Positions 10,352-21,058 are shown, numbered from the stretch's first letter. The stretch: 64,000 nucleotides of DNA from Pseudarthrobacter chlorophenolicus A6 (GCF_000022025.1 NC_011886.1:2552980-2616979); one strand, 5' to 3'. Notes: generated by a model from the letters alone, not told the origin. Numbers and translations are program-made.

Positions 10352-11572
10352 ATGGATGTCGTCATGTGGATCGTGGTAGCAGTCATCGTCGTCGGCGCTG
10401 TGTGGTGGCTGGTCAGCCGCAACAGCCGGGCAAAGAGCTCCGGTGCCGCAGGCCCTGCCGGGAACACCCGGCCCGATGCAGCACGGCCTCCAAGCTCTCC
10501 GGCAGACCGCCGGACGGATGGGGCCCTTTCCGGCGGCGGCGCCGCGGCATCGGCCGAAGCGGCGGGAACGGCCGGAATTGCCTCTGCAGCAGGCTTCGGA
10601 CGGCCCGCCGAGCCCGCGGCACCCTCCGCCGCGGACGAGCCTGCAGATTCGGCAGCAGCGCCGGGAGAAGCCACGGCCCACCCGGGCGCCGCCCACACGG
10701 CAACTGACCGCGCAGACCTCAGCCGGGACGCTTCCGGCACAACACCAGCCGGGGCGGCAGCGGATGGCACTTGGTCGTCGCCGCTGGGAGCCGCCGCCGA
10801 GGCGCCGGCATCCCCGGCGGATTCCCGCCCGGAAAGCCCTCGGGATGAGCGGAGCCGCCAGGATCAGGCGGAATGGGAGACGCAGTGGTCCGAGGCCGGC
10901 GGCTCGGGTACGCCGGAGACGACACCCCTCGTCGCGCCCGCGCCGGAACAGGCCCCGGCGCCGGCCGCCCAGCCCGTTCACCACGCGGAATACACGGAGC
11001 CCCACTCACCCACCCTCCCCGGCGCTGAGACTGCAGCCGTGGAAGAGGACGACGCCGGCCTGTCGGCTGCTGCCCGGACCGGAGGGCAGACGAGCTACTC
11101 CCCCGGCCCGGCCCCGGCCACCGACGTCCCTGTGGACACGGGCGCGGCGACTGCGCCGGACTCACCGGACAGCGGTACAGGCAGCGGCCTCAGCGACGCC
11201 CCTGTTGCCCCCGCTGAAGATTCCGCTGGTTCCGGCTTAGCTGCCGCGGAGACCGCGGACCGCACCCAGTCATCTGCCCTTGCAGAGAACGGTGCCGACC
11301 ACCTGCAGGCACCCCCGTCCGCTCCGGCGCAGGGAGCCCCGGAACCGCAGGGCCATCTTGCTGCCGAGGAACCGTACGGAGCAGGGTCCGCAGGTGCCGG
11401 TGCGGACGGCAGCGGCCCCGCTGAGTACACGGTCAAGGGCGATGCCGGCTCCATGGTCTATTACGAAGAAGGCCACCCGGACTACGACGGGACGCGCGCC
11501 GAGGTCTGGTTTGAATCCGCCGCCCATGCCGAAGCCGCCGGTTTCCGGGCTCCCCGCCGCCGGCGCCTCTGA
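10352..11572 (+). CDS. Membrane-anchored protein with C-terminal sunset domain
   Basis: The protein has 406 residues in three parts. Residues 1-22 form one membrane helix (MDVVMWIVVAVIVVGAVWWL). A disordered stretch of about 330 residues, very rich in Ala, Pro, Gly, Ser, Glu and Asp, follows. The C-terminal 50 residues form a compact conserved module (EYTVKGDAGSMVYY, then HPDYDGTRAEVWF, then AEAAGFR). I match that module to the sunset domain seen in ArfC-type channel accessory proteins and in extended actinobacterial proteins; this is recalled family knowledge with no search behind it. The start has AAGGG nine bases upstream. The module is probably held away from the membrane by the linker. 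Its function is unknown. Confidence 0.7.
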   Translation: MDVVMWIVVAVIVVGAVWWLVSRNSRAKSSGAAGPAGNTRPDAARPPSSPADRRTDGALSGGGAAASAEAAGTAGIASAAGFGRPAEPAAPSAADEPADSAAAPGEATAHPGAAHTATDRADLSRDASGTTPAGAAADGTWSSPLGAAAEAPASPADSRPESPRDERSRQDQAEWETQWSEAGGSGTPETTPLVAPAPEQAPAPAAQPVHHAEYTEPHSPTLPGAETAAVEEDDAGLSAAARTGGQTSYSPGPAPATDVPVDTGAATAPDSPDSGTGSGLSDAPVAPAEDSAGSGLAAAETADRTQSSALAENGADHLQAPPSAPAQGAPEPQGHLAAEEPYGAGSAGAGADGSGPAEYTVKGDAGSMVYYEEGHPDYDGTRAEVWFESAAHAEAAGFRAPRRRRL

Positions 11573-11576
11573 GGCG

Positions 11577-11605
11577 TTGCCGGCAGGGCATGCACGTGCC
11601 GGCAA
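11577..11605 (+). terminator. Hairpin after the sunset-domain gene
   Basis: A perfect nine-base stem (TTGCCGGCA with TGCCGGCAA) and an 11-base loop start five bases after the stop codon. No T tract follows, so termination is plausible but not certain. Confidence 0.45.
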
Positions 11606-11786
11606 GCCCCGCAGATCCCGCCCGCCCCTGCCTGTGTCCCAACTCACAGCAGGGACGGGTTGCCGGAGGGCGCATAGCGGGCCGCTTTCCACCATCCCGA
11701 CGCAGTGCGCATGGGCCGGAAATCCTTGAGTTTCTGCGGATTCCGGACGGGAAGACCATCCCCACTGAACTGCCGGGCAGGCCGAT

Positions 11787-11815
11787 TTCACATGCACCAA
11801 AAGTTCGTGTAGAGT
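11787..11815 (+). promoter_or_regulatory. Probable tRNA-Lys promoter
   Basis: TTCACA (11787-11792) and TAGAGT (11810-11815) are separated by 17 bases and lie 61 bases upstream of the tRNA. The rest of the gap 11573-11876 shows only the hairpin at 11577. Confidence 0.45.
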
Positions 11816-11876
11816 TTCATGTCGTTGCGGAGATCAACGGGAAAGAAAAAGCCCGGGAGATCGAAACAAATAAGAT

Positions 11877-11949
11877 GCACCTCTAGCTCAATTGGCAGAG
11901 CAATTGACTCTTAATCAATGGGTTCCGGGTTCAAGTCCCGGGGGGTGCA
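11877..11949 (+). tRNA. tRNA-Lys (anticodon CTT)
   Basis: A complete cloverleaf: acceptor GCACCTC pairs with GGGGTGC, the anticodon loop CTCTTAA is closed by ATTGA/TCAAT, and the T arm is CCGGG-TTCAAGT-CCCGG. The anticodon CTT reads AAG lysine codons. CCA is encoded directly after it (11950-11952), and a strong terminator follows. Confidence 0.95.
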
Positions 11950-11957
11950 CCACTGGG

Positions 11958-12004
11958 AAAACAGCCCCTGGCTCGCGGAAACGCAAGCCAGGGGCTGTTT
12001 TGTT
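11958..12004 (+). terminator. tRNA-Lys terminator
   Basis: AAAACAGCCCCTGGCT and its complement form a 16-base stem around a 12-base loop, ending in TTTTGTTT. Confidence 0.85.
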
Positions 12005-12091
12005 TAGTCCGGCACTTTTCGCCCGGCATTCGGCACCGCCCCGCACGGATCAAACGGGGACCCCTTCTGCGGCAGAGGCATCCCCTGCGGG

Positions 12092-12133
12092 CACAAAAAA
12101 CGTGGCCCGGGAATCCGGGCCACGTTTTTTGTG
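12092..12133. terminator. Bidirectional terminator between tRNA-Lys and marR
   Basis: An almost perfect palindrome: CACAAAAAACGTGGCCCGG, a GAAT loop, then its complement ending in TTTTTTGTG. The A and T tracts on both sides let it work on either strand. On the minus strand it ends the MarR gene, whose stop is at 12158. Confidence 0.85.
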
Positions 12134-12157
12134 TAATGAGTGCGTGCGGTGGCGCGT

Positions 12158-12625
12158 TCAGCTGGAAGGGTTGTCCACCAGGGCGGCAGCGTTGCCCGGG
12201 GTGGTAGCGAACTGGCTGGCAAGTTCCCGGACCACGGACTTGAGCTCCTGCCGCAGGAGTTCGGGGTCGATGGACGAGGACGCCAGCACCGAACGCTCCA
12301 TCTCGACAGCCTCAGCCACCGCTTCCTTGCCCCTCTCGGTGAGGGAGACCACGTGGCTGCGGCGGTCCGATGTGCTGCGGACGCGGGCAATGTGGCCGTG
12401 CGTCTCAAGCCGGCTGAGGGTCTTGCCCATGGTTTGCGCCTGGACACGCACGTATTGGGCCAGCTGAGCCTGGGTCATGGGACCCTGCGCAGCAAGGACC
12501 TCAATGGCGATAACGCCGGCGTGGGTAAGGCCGATGGCGCCAAGTTTTTCGTTCCACGAGTGTTCAACGAGGCGCGCGGCAGTGGACAAGAGGCGCCCCG
12601 TGGGCCAGTGATCCATATCAGGCAT
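12158..12625 (-). CDS. MarR family transcriptional regulator
   Basis: A 155-residue winged-helix repressor. The DNA-binding part is around residues 45-100, with helix-turn-helix TQAQLAQYVRVQAQTMGKTLSRLETHG and the wing RSTSDRRSHVVSLTERG. The sequence has no cysteine, so it is not an OhrR-type peroxide sensor. I chose ATG 12625: the hexamer TATACT lies seven bases upstream, which fits a leaderless mRNA; an in-frame start at 12643 would overlap that -10. It is divergent from a peroxiredoxin gene 87 bases away, so it may control that gene and itself. The ligand is unknown. Confidence 0.85.
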   Translation of the reverse strand: MPDMDHWPTGRLLSTAARLVEHSWNEKLGAIGLTHAGVIAIEVLAAQGPMTQAQLAQYVRVQAQTMGKTLSRLETHGHIARVRSTSDRRSHVVSLTERGKEAVAEAVEMERSVLASSSIDPELLRQELKSVVRELASQFATTPGNAAALVDNPSS

Positions 12626-12712
12626 AGCAGCAAGTATAGCCAAATGCTGATTAGCGCTGGCTTCCCCTGCTTATTAGGCTGTTGTGTCCCGCCCGCAACA
12701 AGGAGAAAAACA

Positions 12713-13186
<474 letters not shown>

Positions 13187-13222
13187 CGTCCCGGACTGGC
13201 GGGCGGTGCACGTGCTCACCGC

Positions 13223-13228
13223 TACAAT
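13223..13228 (+). promoter_or_regulatory. -10 element of tRNA-Leu
   Basis: TACAAT lies 55 bases before the tRNA-Leu gene. No good -35 is visible. Confidence 0.4.
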
Positions 13229-13282
13229 GGAAGCTGGCATTCGACGTCGTGCGCGTTTTTTTGCGCAGCGAAGTGGTGCCGG

Positions 13283-13364
13283 GCGCGAGTGGTGAAATTG
13301 GCAGACACGCAGGATTTAGGTTCCTGTGCCTTCGGGCGTGGGGGTTCAAGTCCCCCCTTGCGCA
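13283..13364 (+). tRNA. tRNA-Leu (anticodon TAG)
   Basis: A class II tRNA with a long variable arm. Acceptor GCGCGAG pairs with CTTGCGC, the anticodon stem CAGGA/TCCTG closes the loop TTTAGGT, and the T arm is GGGGG-TTCAAGT-CCCCC. The anticodon TAG reads CTA and CTG-type leucine codons. CCA is not encoded. Confidence 0.95.
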
Positions 13365-13379
13365 CTCAACAAATACGGG

Positions 13380-13409
13380 AATCCCCTGGCTTCGGCCGGG
13401 GGATTTTTG
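13380..13409 (+). terminator. tRNA-Leu terminator
   Basis: An 11-base stem AATCCCCTGGC closed by a TTCG tetraloop and followed by TTTTTG, 16 bases after the tRNA. Confidence 0.88.
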
Positions 13410-13582
13410 TGTTTCAGCAGGTGGACCCCGGAAAAACTTTTCGGAACCGCCCATCCGGATCGACCTGCCGCCCGAATGCACTGTGAGACGCCGGCCACAG
13501 GGCAGGTGCCCACCAGCCGGATCAGTACCACTACCGCAGACATCCAGTCGGCGGCCGGCCCACAACAATCAAGGAGAACGCA

Positions 13583-14272
13583 ATGCAGACAATCAAGCGC
13601 ACAACTTTCACGGTCGCAGGCGTTGCAGCTGCCGCGCTGCTTAGCCTGACCGCGTGTGGCGGCTCCGGAACCACTTCCGGATCCTCGTCCGCTCCCTCAG
13701 CGGAGCCGTCGGCCTCCAGCATGGCCCCGTCACCGTCGGCGAGCTCCTCTGCCAGCGCCTCCGCAGGCATGATGGACCCGGCTGCCAACCTGGTGGGCCC
13801 GGGCTGCGCCGGTTACGCCGAGAAGGTACCCACCGGTGCCGGATCCGTCGAGGGCATGGCCCTTGATCCCGTCGCCGTTGCGGCCTCGAACAACCCGATC
13901 CTCACTACCCTCACCGCTGCGGTTTCGGGAAAACTGAACCCGAAGGTTGATCTGGTTGACACGCTCAACGGTGGCGAATTCACCGTCTTCGCTCCGGTTG
14001 ACGACGCCTTTGCCAAGATCGACCCCGCGACCATTGAAACGCTGAAGACTGACGACGCCCTGTTGAGCAAGATCCTCACCTACCACGTGGTGCCCGGCCA
14101 GATCACGCCCGACAAGATCGCCGGCACTCACGCCACTGTCCAGGGCGGTTCCGTGACTGTAACGGGCAGCGGCGACAACCTTAAGGTTGACGATGCCAAC
14201 GTGATCTGCGGCGGCGTCAAGACCAAGAACGCCACCGTTTACCTGATCGACTCGGTGCTGATGCCCAAGTAG
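13583..14272 (+). CDS. Fasciclin (FAS1) domain lipoprotein
   Basis: A 229-residue secreted, lipid-anchored protein. A signal peptide ends in the lipobox LTAC with the lipidated cysteine at 25. A Ser/Ala/Pro-rich spacer runs to about residue 60, followed by one FAS1 domain with the family blocks [18 protein letters not shown] and LTYHVVPGQ. Mycobacterial MPT70/MPT83 are the same type. FAS1 domains act in adhesion or matrix contacts, but the partner here is unknown. AAGGAG lies six bases before the ATG. It appears to be a single-gene unit ending at a hairpin. Confidence 0.9.
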   Translation: MQTIKRTTFTVAGVAAAALLSLTACGGSGTTSGSSSAPSAEPSASSMAPSPSASSSASASAGMMDPAANLVGPGCAGYAEKVPTGAGSVEGMALDPVAVAASNNPILTTLTAAVSGKLNPKVDLVDTLNGGEFTVFAPVDDAFAKIDPATIETLKTDDALLSKILTYHVVPGQITPDKIAGTHATVQGGSVTVTGSGDNLKVDDANVICGGVKTKNATVYLIDSVLMPK

Positions 14273-14302
14273 GCAATGCCGGATCTTCCGGCCCAAATCG
14301 TT

Positions 14303-14335
14303 GAAGCCGGGCCCGCTTATAGCGGGTCCGGCTTC
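14303..14335 (+). terminator. Hairpin after the fasciclin gene
   Basis: GAAGCCGGGCCCGCT pairs with AGCGGGTCCGGCTTC (one mismatch) around a three-base loop. No T tract follows. Confidence 0.5.
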
Positions 14336-14454
14336 AGCGCGCTGGTCCTGTACCCGCCCGGCGGCGGACACTGCCCGCGCCGGCCCGATGGCGGCGGCTA
14401 GACTGGACCCGGTCCGCAGGCGGCCGAGATCCACAATCCAGGGGTGATAAACGG

Positions 14455-16125
14455 GTGACCAGAAGTACATCGCGGCGAACCGTCCTCACGGCCGGCGCCG
14501 CACTACTGGCCTGGGGTGTGACCTCGTGCACCAACGCACCGTCCCCTTCGCCGTCGTCGGATTCCCCCAGCTCCACGGCCGGCGCGGAACCCGCGGCGAC
14601 ATTCAACTTCGGCACGGCGGCCCAGCCGCTCGGCCTGGACCCTGCGCTCTCCAGCGACGTCGAATCACAGCGCATCACCCGGCAGGTCCTCGAAGGCCTG
14701 GTGGGAGTCGACCAGACCACCGGCAAGCCCACTCCCCTGCTCGCCACCGAATGGACCGAGTCCAACGAGGGCCGCAGCTACTCCTTCAAGCTGCGCGACG
14801 GTGTCACCTTCCAGGACGGCACCCCCTTTAATGCCGACGCAGTCTGCGTTAATTTCAACCGCTGGTTCGCCTTCCCGGCCGAGTTGCGGCGGCAGGCCCC
14901 CGGCAGCTCGTTCAAGGGCGTCTTCAAAGCGCACTCCGACGAAGCCTCGCTCTCCATCTTCGAGAGCTGCACGGCCGTGGACCAGGGCACCGTCCGGATC
15001 GACCTCACGCAGCGGTTTACGGCATTCCTGCAGGCCCTGACACTGCCCGCTTTCGCCATGGCTTCTCCGGCAGCCCTGGCGGCCGGGAAAGCCGATGTCC
15101 TTGACCAGAACCGGGCGGGGCGGCCCGTTTCCGCCTTCGCGACGGCGCCGGTGGGTACCGGCCCCTTCAGCTTTGGCTCCTGGGATGACCAGAGCGTCAC
15201 CCTGCTGAGCAACAAGGGGTACTGGGGCGACCGTGGCCAGATCGCCACCATCAACTTCCTGGCCTACGATCATCCGCAAACACGGCTGCAGGCGTTACTC
15301 GACGGCCGGATCGACGGTTATGACGCCGTCACGGTGGGCAACTTCGACCAGCTGGTGAAGCGCGGCAAGCAGATCGTCCAGCGCGACCCGTTCTCGGTCA
15401 TGTACGTGGGCATCAACCAGGACATCCCGGTCCTGCAAAACCAGAAGGTCCGGCAGGCCATCGAGATGGCCATCGACAAGGAGACCCTGATCCGCAGGTT
15501 CTTCATCGACAACACCACCAAAGCAACCCAGTTCGTCCCGCCAAAGATCAGCGGCTTCAACAAGGACGCCCCCGAGCTCGGCCACGATCCGGCGAAGGCA
15601 AAGGAATACCTGAAGGACGGGGGCTACGCCGGCGAGGAGCTGAAGTTCTACTATCCGCTCAACGTCACCCGGCCCTACCTGCCGACTCCCGAGAAGGTGT
15701 ACGCCGAGATCAGCCGGCAGCTCACCGCCGTCGGCATCAATGTGCGGCCGGTTCCCGTGGACTGGGCAGACGGCTACCTGCAGAAAGTCCAGTCCCCCGG
15801 CGACCATGCCCTGCACCTGCTGGGCTGGAACGGTTCCTACTCGGACGCAGACAACTTCGTGGGGCCGCTGTTCGGCGAGAAGAACGGCGAGTTCGGCTAC
15901 CAGGATCCGCAGGTGTTCTCCAAGATCAACCGCGCGCGCGGCCTGCCCGAGGGTGAGGACCGTGATGAGCTCTATCACACCATCAACGCCCAGATTGCGG
16001 CCACCGTCCCGGCAGTCCCCATCGCTTTCCCCATCTCTGCATTGGCTTTGTCCGACCGGGTGGTCAGCTACCCCGCGTCACCGGTCTTAAATGAAGTTTT
16101 CACGAAGGTGCAATTAAAGCCTTGA
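14455..16125 (+). CDS. ABC transporter substrate-binding lipoprotein (SBP family 5)
   Basis: An extracellular binding protein of the DppA/OppA class, 556 residues. The N-terminus has twin arginines (TSRRTVL, residues 6-11) and a lipobox VTSC with cysteine 25, so it is probably exported by Tat and lipidated. The body carries family-5 signatures such as [39 protein letters not shown] and [19 protein letters not shown] 14455 is the start, with AGGGG upstream and a TAGACT -10-like element at 14399. No permease or ATPase gene is next to it, so it is an orphan whose partners must be encoded elsewhere. The ligand, often a peptide or nickel complex, cannot be told. Confidence 0.88.
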   Translation: MTRSTSRRTVLTAGAALLAWGVTSCTNAPSPSPSSDSPSSTAGAEPAATFNFGTAAQPLGLDPALSSDVESQRITRQVLEGLVGVDQTTGKPTPLLATEWTESNEGRSYSFKLRDGVTFQDGTPFNADAVCVNFNRWFAFPAELRRQAPGSSFKGVFKAHSDEASLSIFESCTAVDQGTVRIDLTQRFTAFLQALTLPAFAMASPAALAAGKADVLDQNRAGRPVSAFATAPVGTGPFSFGSWDDQSVTLLSNKGYWGDRGQIATINFLAYDHPQTRLQALLDGRIDGYDAVTVGNFDQLVKRGKQIVQRDPFSVMYVGINQDIPVLQNQKVRQAIEMAIDKETLIRRFFIDNTTKATQFVPPKISGFNKDAPELGHDPAKAKEYLKDGGYAGEELKFYYPLNVTRPYLPTPEKVYAEISRQLTAVGINVRPVPVDWADGYLQKVQSPGDHALHLLGWNGSYSDADNFVGPLFGEKNGEFGYQDPQVFSKINRARGLPEGEDRDELYHTINAQIAATVPAVPIAFPISALALSDRVVSYPASPVLNEVFTKVQLKP

Positions 16126-16204
16126 CGGGCTGGGCCAATTTCAGTATGTCGGCAGGGCGGGGATATTCTGTGACAGCCAGAGCCGCTGCAATCGGAGACT
16201 GATC

Positions 16205-17707
16205 GTGACCTTCATTTCCAAGACCCAACATGCCGACGTCGTCCTGATTGGCGGCGGCATCATGAGCGCAACGCTGGGGGCATTCCTCAAGCAGCTGGAA
16301 CCGAACTGGACCATCTCCCTGTTCGAGCGGCTGGACCAGCCCGGCCTCGAAAGTTCAGACCCCTGGAACAACGCCGGGACCGGCCACGCGGCCCTCTGTG
16401 AGCTGAACTACTCCCCCGCAGCCAAAGACGGCTCGGTCAGCCCGGCCAAGGCCCTTCTGATCAATGAGCAGTTCCAGCTCTCCCGCCAGTTCTGGTCCCA
16501 CCTGGTGGACGGCAACCTGATCGGATCCCCCAAGGGCTTCATCAACACCGTGCCGCACATGAGCTTCGTGATCGGCGATGACCACACCAGGTTCCTGAAG
16601 ACCCGTTACGAGGCCCTCAAGCCGCACACGCTGTTCCGGAGCATGGAGTACTCCGAGGACCACGGCCAGATCGCCAAGTGGGCACCGCTGATCGTCAAGG
16701 GCCGCAACGCCCAGCAGAAGGTCGCCGCCACCCGCGCCGCCGAGGGCACCGACGTCGACTTCGGGGCACTCACCCGCGAGCTGACCACCTACCTCGGGAA
16801 CAACGGCGTCGAAATCAACTACGGGCACGACGTCACCGGGATCAGCAAGGCGTCCGACGGCGGCTGGGACCTGACGCTGAAGCACCCCAGGTCCGGCGAG
16901 CACGGCAGGATCCACGCCAAGTTTGTCTTCGTCGGCGCCGGCGGCGGTGCCCTTCACCTGCTCCAGGCCTCGGGCATCCCGGAAAGCAAGGGTTACGGCG
17001 GGTTCCCCGTCTCCGGCCAGTTCTTCCGCTGCACAGACGAAACCATCGCCGCCCAGCACAGCGCCAAGGTCTACGGCCAGGCGTCAGTGGGCGCCCCGCC
17101 GATGTCCGTCCCGCACCTGGACACCCGTTACGTCAACGGCAAGCGGTCCCTCCTGTTTGGACCCTACGCCGGGTTCTCCACCAACTTCCTCAAAAACGGC
17201 TCCTACCTGGACCTTCCGTTGTCCATCCGGCCCGGCAACATCATTCCGATGCTGGCCGTTGCCAAGGACAACATGGACCTCACCGCCTACCTCATCAAGG
17301 AAGTGGCCAAGCGCCACGGCGACAAGGTTGAAGCGCTCCGGGAGTACTACCCCGAAGCCAAGGACGGCGACTGGGAACTGATAACTGCCGGCCAGCGTGT
17401 ACAGATCATCAAGAAGGATCCGCAAAAGGGCGGCATCCTTCAGTTCGGTACTGAAGTGATTGCCGGCCGCGACGGTTCCATCGGCGCGCTGCTGGGAGCC
17501 TCACCCGGAGCCTCCACCGCTGTTCCCATCATGATCGAACTGCTGCAGAAGACGTTCCCCAAGAACTTCAAGGGCTGGCAGGGCAAGCTGAAGGACATGA
17601 TGCCCGGTTACGGGGTGAAGCTGGATGAGAATCCCGAGCTCGCCGCCGAGCTTGAGCGGGCAACTGCCAAGTCCCTTCAGCTGGAGAGTGTCTCCGCCAG
17701 CAACTGA
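16205..17707 (+). CDS. mqo: Malate:quinone oxidoreductase
   Basis: A peripheral membrane FAD enzyme that oxidises malate to oxaloacetate and passes electrons to the quinone pool, replacing or supplementing malate dehydrogenase in the TCA cycle. It has 500 residues. The FAD-binding motif is [17 protein letters not shown] near residue 12, and the C-terminus has the family block [22 protein letters not shown]. The start is GTG 16205 with GGAGAC seven bases upstream. It is a single-gene unit in Arthrobacter-type genomes. Confidence 0.96.
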
Positions 17708-17769
17708 CCCTGCCGGGGCCAGTGGCTGGCTTACCGGATCCAGTCACTAACCCCTCCAGGAGACCATCG

Positions 17770-20700
17770 ATGTTCCGGCTGGCACACCTATCACTGGCGA
17801 ACCGGGCGCTGATCGCGCTGATCACCATCTTTGCTTCGGTCTTCGGCGTGATCACCATGTCGTCGCTGAAGCAGGAACTCATCCCATCCATTGAGTTCCC
17901 GCAGATCACTGTGCTGACCTCCATGCCGGGCGCCTCGCCGGAGGTGGTGGACAAGCAGGTCAGCGGCCCGCTCGAAACGGCCCTGAACGGCGTGGAGGGG
18001 CTGGAGTCCACCTCCTCAACGTCCCGCAACGGCGTTTCGCAGATCACGATGGTGTTCACTTACGGTTCCAACCTGGACCGGGCACGGAACCAGATCGACC
18101 GGGCCATCTCCAACGCCAAGCGCACCCTGCCGGCCGACGTACAGCCGCAGGCCATCGCCGGAAGCATCAGCGATTTCCCCATCGTCTTCCTGGCGGTGTC
18201 CTCGGACAAGCCGCTCAGCGAACTCAACACCGATCTCCAGCGGCTGAGCGTTCCCCGGCTGCAGAAGATCGACGGCGTCCGCGGCGCCGATGTCACCGGC
18301 GGCGCCACCCAGCACATCGAGATCCTTCCGCGCCCCGAGACGATGGCTGCCTCCGGCGCCACCATCGCCTCCCTCCGCGATACGCTCTCCAACAATGGAG
18401 CCCTGGTCCCGGCCGGCACGCTGGAAGAGCAGGGCAAGACGCTCTCGCTGCAGATCGGCAGCCCGGTCGACTCGCTCGACGCCGTCAAGGCCCTTCCCGT
18501 GTCCGGCGCCAAGGACGGGGCCACCATCGGGTCCGTGGCCGACGTCGCCATCAAGGACGACGAACGCACGTCCATCACCCGGACCAATGGAGCCGAAACC
18601 CTCGCGGTGTCCGTCACCAAAAAGCCCGAAGGGGACACGGTGGCCATCTCCCATGCAGTGAGGGACAGCCTGGACGAGCTGGCAGCGGAGCTTGGCTCAA
18701 ACGCCAGGTTCACGCCGGTCTTCGACCAGGCCCCCTTCATTGAGAAGTCCATCAAGGACCTGACCACCGAGGGCCTCCTGGGGCTGGGGTTCGCCGTCGC
18801 GGTCATCCTGGTCTTCCTGATGTCGGCCCGTTCCACCCTGGTGACAGCGGTATCCATCCCGCTGTCCCTGCTCATCACGTTCATTGGGCTCTCGGCTACC
18901 GGCTACTCCCTGAACATCCTCACCCTCGGCGCCCTCACCATCGCCATCGGCCGTGTAGTGGACGACTCCATCGTGGTGATCGAGAACATCAAGCGGCACC
19001 TCACTTACGGCGAGGACAAGGTCACCGCCATCCTCACCGCCATCCGTGAAGTGGCCGGGGCCATCACGGCGTCCACCCTCACCACCGTGGCTGTGTTCCT
19101 GCCCATCGCCTTTGTGGGTGAACTGGCCGGCGAGCTGTTCAGGCCCTTCGCCCTGACGGTCACCATCGCACTGCTGGCGTCCCTCCTGGTGTCCCTGACC
19201 ATTGTGCCGGTGCTGGCGTACTGGTTCCTCAAGAGCCCCGCGCCGTCCGGTGCCGGCTCACGCGCCGACGCCGACGCCGCCCGGGCAGCGGCGCAGGAGA
19301 AGGAACAGCGCAGCCGGCTCCAGCGCGGCTACCTGCCCATCCTCACCAAGACGCAGAAGCACCCCGTCCTGACCCTGGTGGCTGCCGTCCTGGTGCTCGG
19401 TGCCACGGCAGCGATGACACCGCTGCTGGCCACCAACCTGCTGGGCAACTCCGGCCAGAACAGCCTGACGGTGCGCCAGGTGCTTCCGGCAGGCACCAGC
19501 CTGGCGGACACCAGCGCCGCAGCCGTCCGCCTCGAAGAGGTGCTGCGCGGAATCGACGGGATCAAGGACGTCCAGGTCACCTCCGGCAACGCGCAGGCCG
19601 GGTTCGCCGCACTGGTGTCCTCCGGCTCGTCGAATTCCACCTTCACGGTGGTAACGGACGAGAAGGCGGACCAGGACCGGCTGCAGGAAACGGTCCGCAC
19701 TGAGCTGGCCAAAGTCCCGGACTCCGGCAAGGTGTCCGTGGGGACCCAGCAGGGCGGCTTCGGCACTTCCTCCACCGTGGACATCACCCTCAAGGCTGCC
19801 AGTACGCAGGACCTGCAAGCAGCCAGCGACGCAATGGTGAAGGCCATGACGGGCGTGCCCGGCACCAGCGAGGTGGAAACCAACCTCGCCGCTAGCCAGC
19901 CGGTGGTCCAGGTCAAGGTGGACCGGGCCAAGGCAGTGGCGGCGGGCCTGAATGAGGAGCAGGTGGCGGGCGTCCTTGCTGCCACCATCAGCCCGGTCCC
20001 TGCCGGAACTGTCCGGATCGACACCAACGACTTTCCTGTGAGGATCGGCCAGGGAACCAGGTTCACCAGCATCGACGCCGTCCGTAACATCCCCCTTCCG
20101 GCAGCCGGAAGGCCTGTCACCCTGGGCAGCATAGCGTCCGTGGAACAGGTGGATATTCCGGTGTCCATCACGGCGAGCAACGGCCAGCGCACCGCAAAGG
20201 TGTCCGTGACGCCGTCGGGATCCAACCTCGGTGCCGTCAGTACCGAGGTTCAGTCCCGCCTCGGAGGCGTCGGGCTGCCTGCGGGTGTAACCGCTGAGAT
20301 CGGCGGCGCCACGACGCAGCAGGCAGAGTCCTTCCGGCAGTTGGGGCTGGCGCTGCTGGCTGCGATCGCCATCGTGTATGTCATCATGGTGGCCACCTTC
20401 AAATCCCTGGTCCAGCCGCTGATCCTGCTGGTGTCCGTGCCGTTCGCCGCCACGGGGGCCGTTGCCCTGCTGCTGGTCACCGGTGTTCCCCTGGGCCTGC
20501 CCTCGCTGATCGGCATGCTGATGCTGGTGGGCATCGTGGTCACCAACGCCATTGTGCTGATCGACCTCATCAACCAGTACCGGCAGCCACGAACCGGCCC
20601 CGCCGGGACAACCCTGCCGGGAATGAACGTTGCGGATGCGATCACCCACGGCGCCCGTCAACGCCTCCGGCCCATCCTGATGACGGCGCTGGCGACAGTT

Positions 20701-20997
20701 TTCGCGCTGACTCCGATGGCGATGGGACTCACTGGCGGCGGCGGCTTCATTTCCCAGCCGCTGGCCGTGGTGGTGATCGGCGGCCTGGTCTCGTCCACAG
20801 CCCTGACCCTGGTCCTGGTTCCTGTCCTGTACCGGCTCGTGGAGGGACGGCGGGAACGGAAGGCACTCCTCCGCGACCTGCAGGCGCAGCCGGAACTTGG
20901 GCCGCCAGCCGACGTCGATGCCGAGTTCCGCGACTGGACCACCGGCGATGTGCCGAGGGTCAGCGGACGCCGCGCCGCACCCGGCAGCCCCGACTGA
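17770..20997 (+). CDS. RND-family efflux transporter (AcrB/SwrC type)
   Basis: A proton-driven inner membrane pump of 1075 residues with two repeats of six membrane helices, each preceded by a large outside domain. The first helix is NRALIALITIFASVFGVI. The helix-2 to helix-6 regions are around 350-500 and 860-1040, with RVVDDSIVVIENIKRHL in the first half. The ATG at 17770 has AGGAG upstream. A charged cytoplasmic loop (RADADAARAAAQEKEQ) splits the halves. No periplasmic adaptor or outer membrane channel gene is nearby, as expected for Gram-positive SwrC-like members. The substrate is unknown. Confidence 0.9.
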   Translation: MFRLAHLSLANRALIALITIFASVFGVITMSSLKQELIPSIEFPQITVLTSMPGASPEVVDKQVSGPLETALNGVEGLESTSSTSRNGVSQITMVFTYGSNLDRARNQIDRAISNAKRTLPADVQPQAIAGSISDFPIVFLAVSSDKPLSELNTDLQRLSVPRLQKIDGVRGADVTGGATQHIEILPRPETMAASGATIASLRDTLSNNGALVPAGTLEEQGKTLSLQIGSPVDSLDAVKALPVSGAKDGATIGSVADVAIKDDERTSITRTNGAETLAVSVTKKPEGDTVAISHAVRDSLDELAAELGSNARFTPVFDQAPFIEKSIKDLTTEGLLGLGFAVAVILVFLMSARSTLVTAVSIPLSLLITFIGLSATGYSLNILTLGALTIAIGRVVDDSIVVIENIKRHLTYGEDKVTAILTAIREVAGAITASTLTTVAVFLPIAFVGELAGELFRPFALTVTIALLASLLVSLTIVPVLAYWFLKSPAPSGAGSRADADAARAAAQEKEQRSRLQRGYLPILTKTQKHPVLTLVAAVLVLGATAAMTPLLATNLLGNSGQNSLTVRQVLPAGTSLADTSAAAVRLEEVLRGIDGIKDVQVTSGNAQAGFAALVSSGSSNSTFTVVTDEKADQDRLQETVRTELAKVPDSGKVSVGTQQGGFGTSSTVDITLKAASTQDLQAASDAMVKAMTGVPGTSEVETNLAASQPVVQVKVDRAKAVAAGLNEEQVAGVLAATISPVPAGTVRIDTNDFPVRIGQGTRFTSIDAVRNIPLPAAGRPVTLGSIASVEQVDIPVSITASNGQRTAKVSVTPSGSNLGAVSTEVQSRLGGVGLPAGVTAEIGGATTQQAESFRQLGLALLAAIAIVYVIMVATFKSLVQPLILLVSVPFAATGAVALLLVTGVPLGLPSLIGMLMLVGIVVTNAIVLIDLINQYRQPRTGPAGTTLPGMNVADAITHGARQRLRPILMTALATVFALTPMAMGLTGGGGFISQPLAVVVIGGLVSSTALTLVLVPVLYRLVEGRRERKALLRDLQAQPELGPPADVDAEFRDWTTGDVPRVSGRRAAPGSPD

Positions 20998-21040
20998 CAA
21001 AAGCGGAATAAATCCCGCATGGGTGCGTTGTATCCGTCGA

Positions 21041-21058
21041 TAGATGCAAATGCATCTA
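21041..21058 (+). promoter_or_regulatory. Palindromic operator upstream of the LLM-marR operon
   Basis: TAGATGCA and TGCATCTA form perfect eight-base arms two bases apart, 55 bases upstream of the oxidoreductase ATG. A likely -10 TACACT is at 21067-21072, so the palindrome covers the -35 and spacer. The 18-base size fits a MarR dimer, and the second gene of the operon encodes a MarR protein, so this is probably its own operator. Confidence 0.6.

Noticed and set aside
12158..12625. OhrR-type peroxide sensor, suggested by the divergent peroxiredoxin gene
   Set aside because: The protein contains no cysteine, so the thiol switch that defines OhrR is absent.
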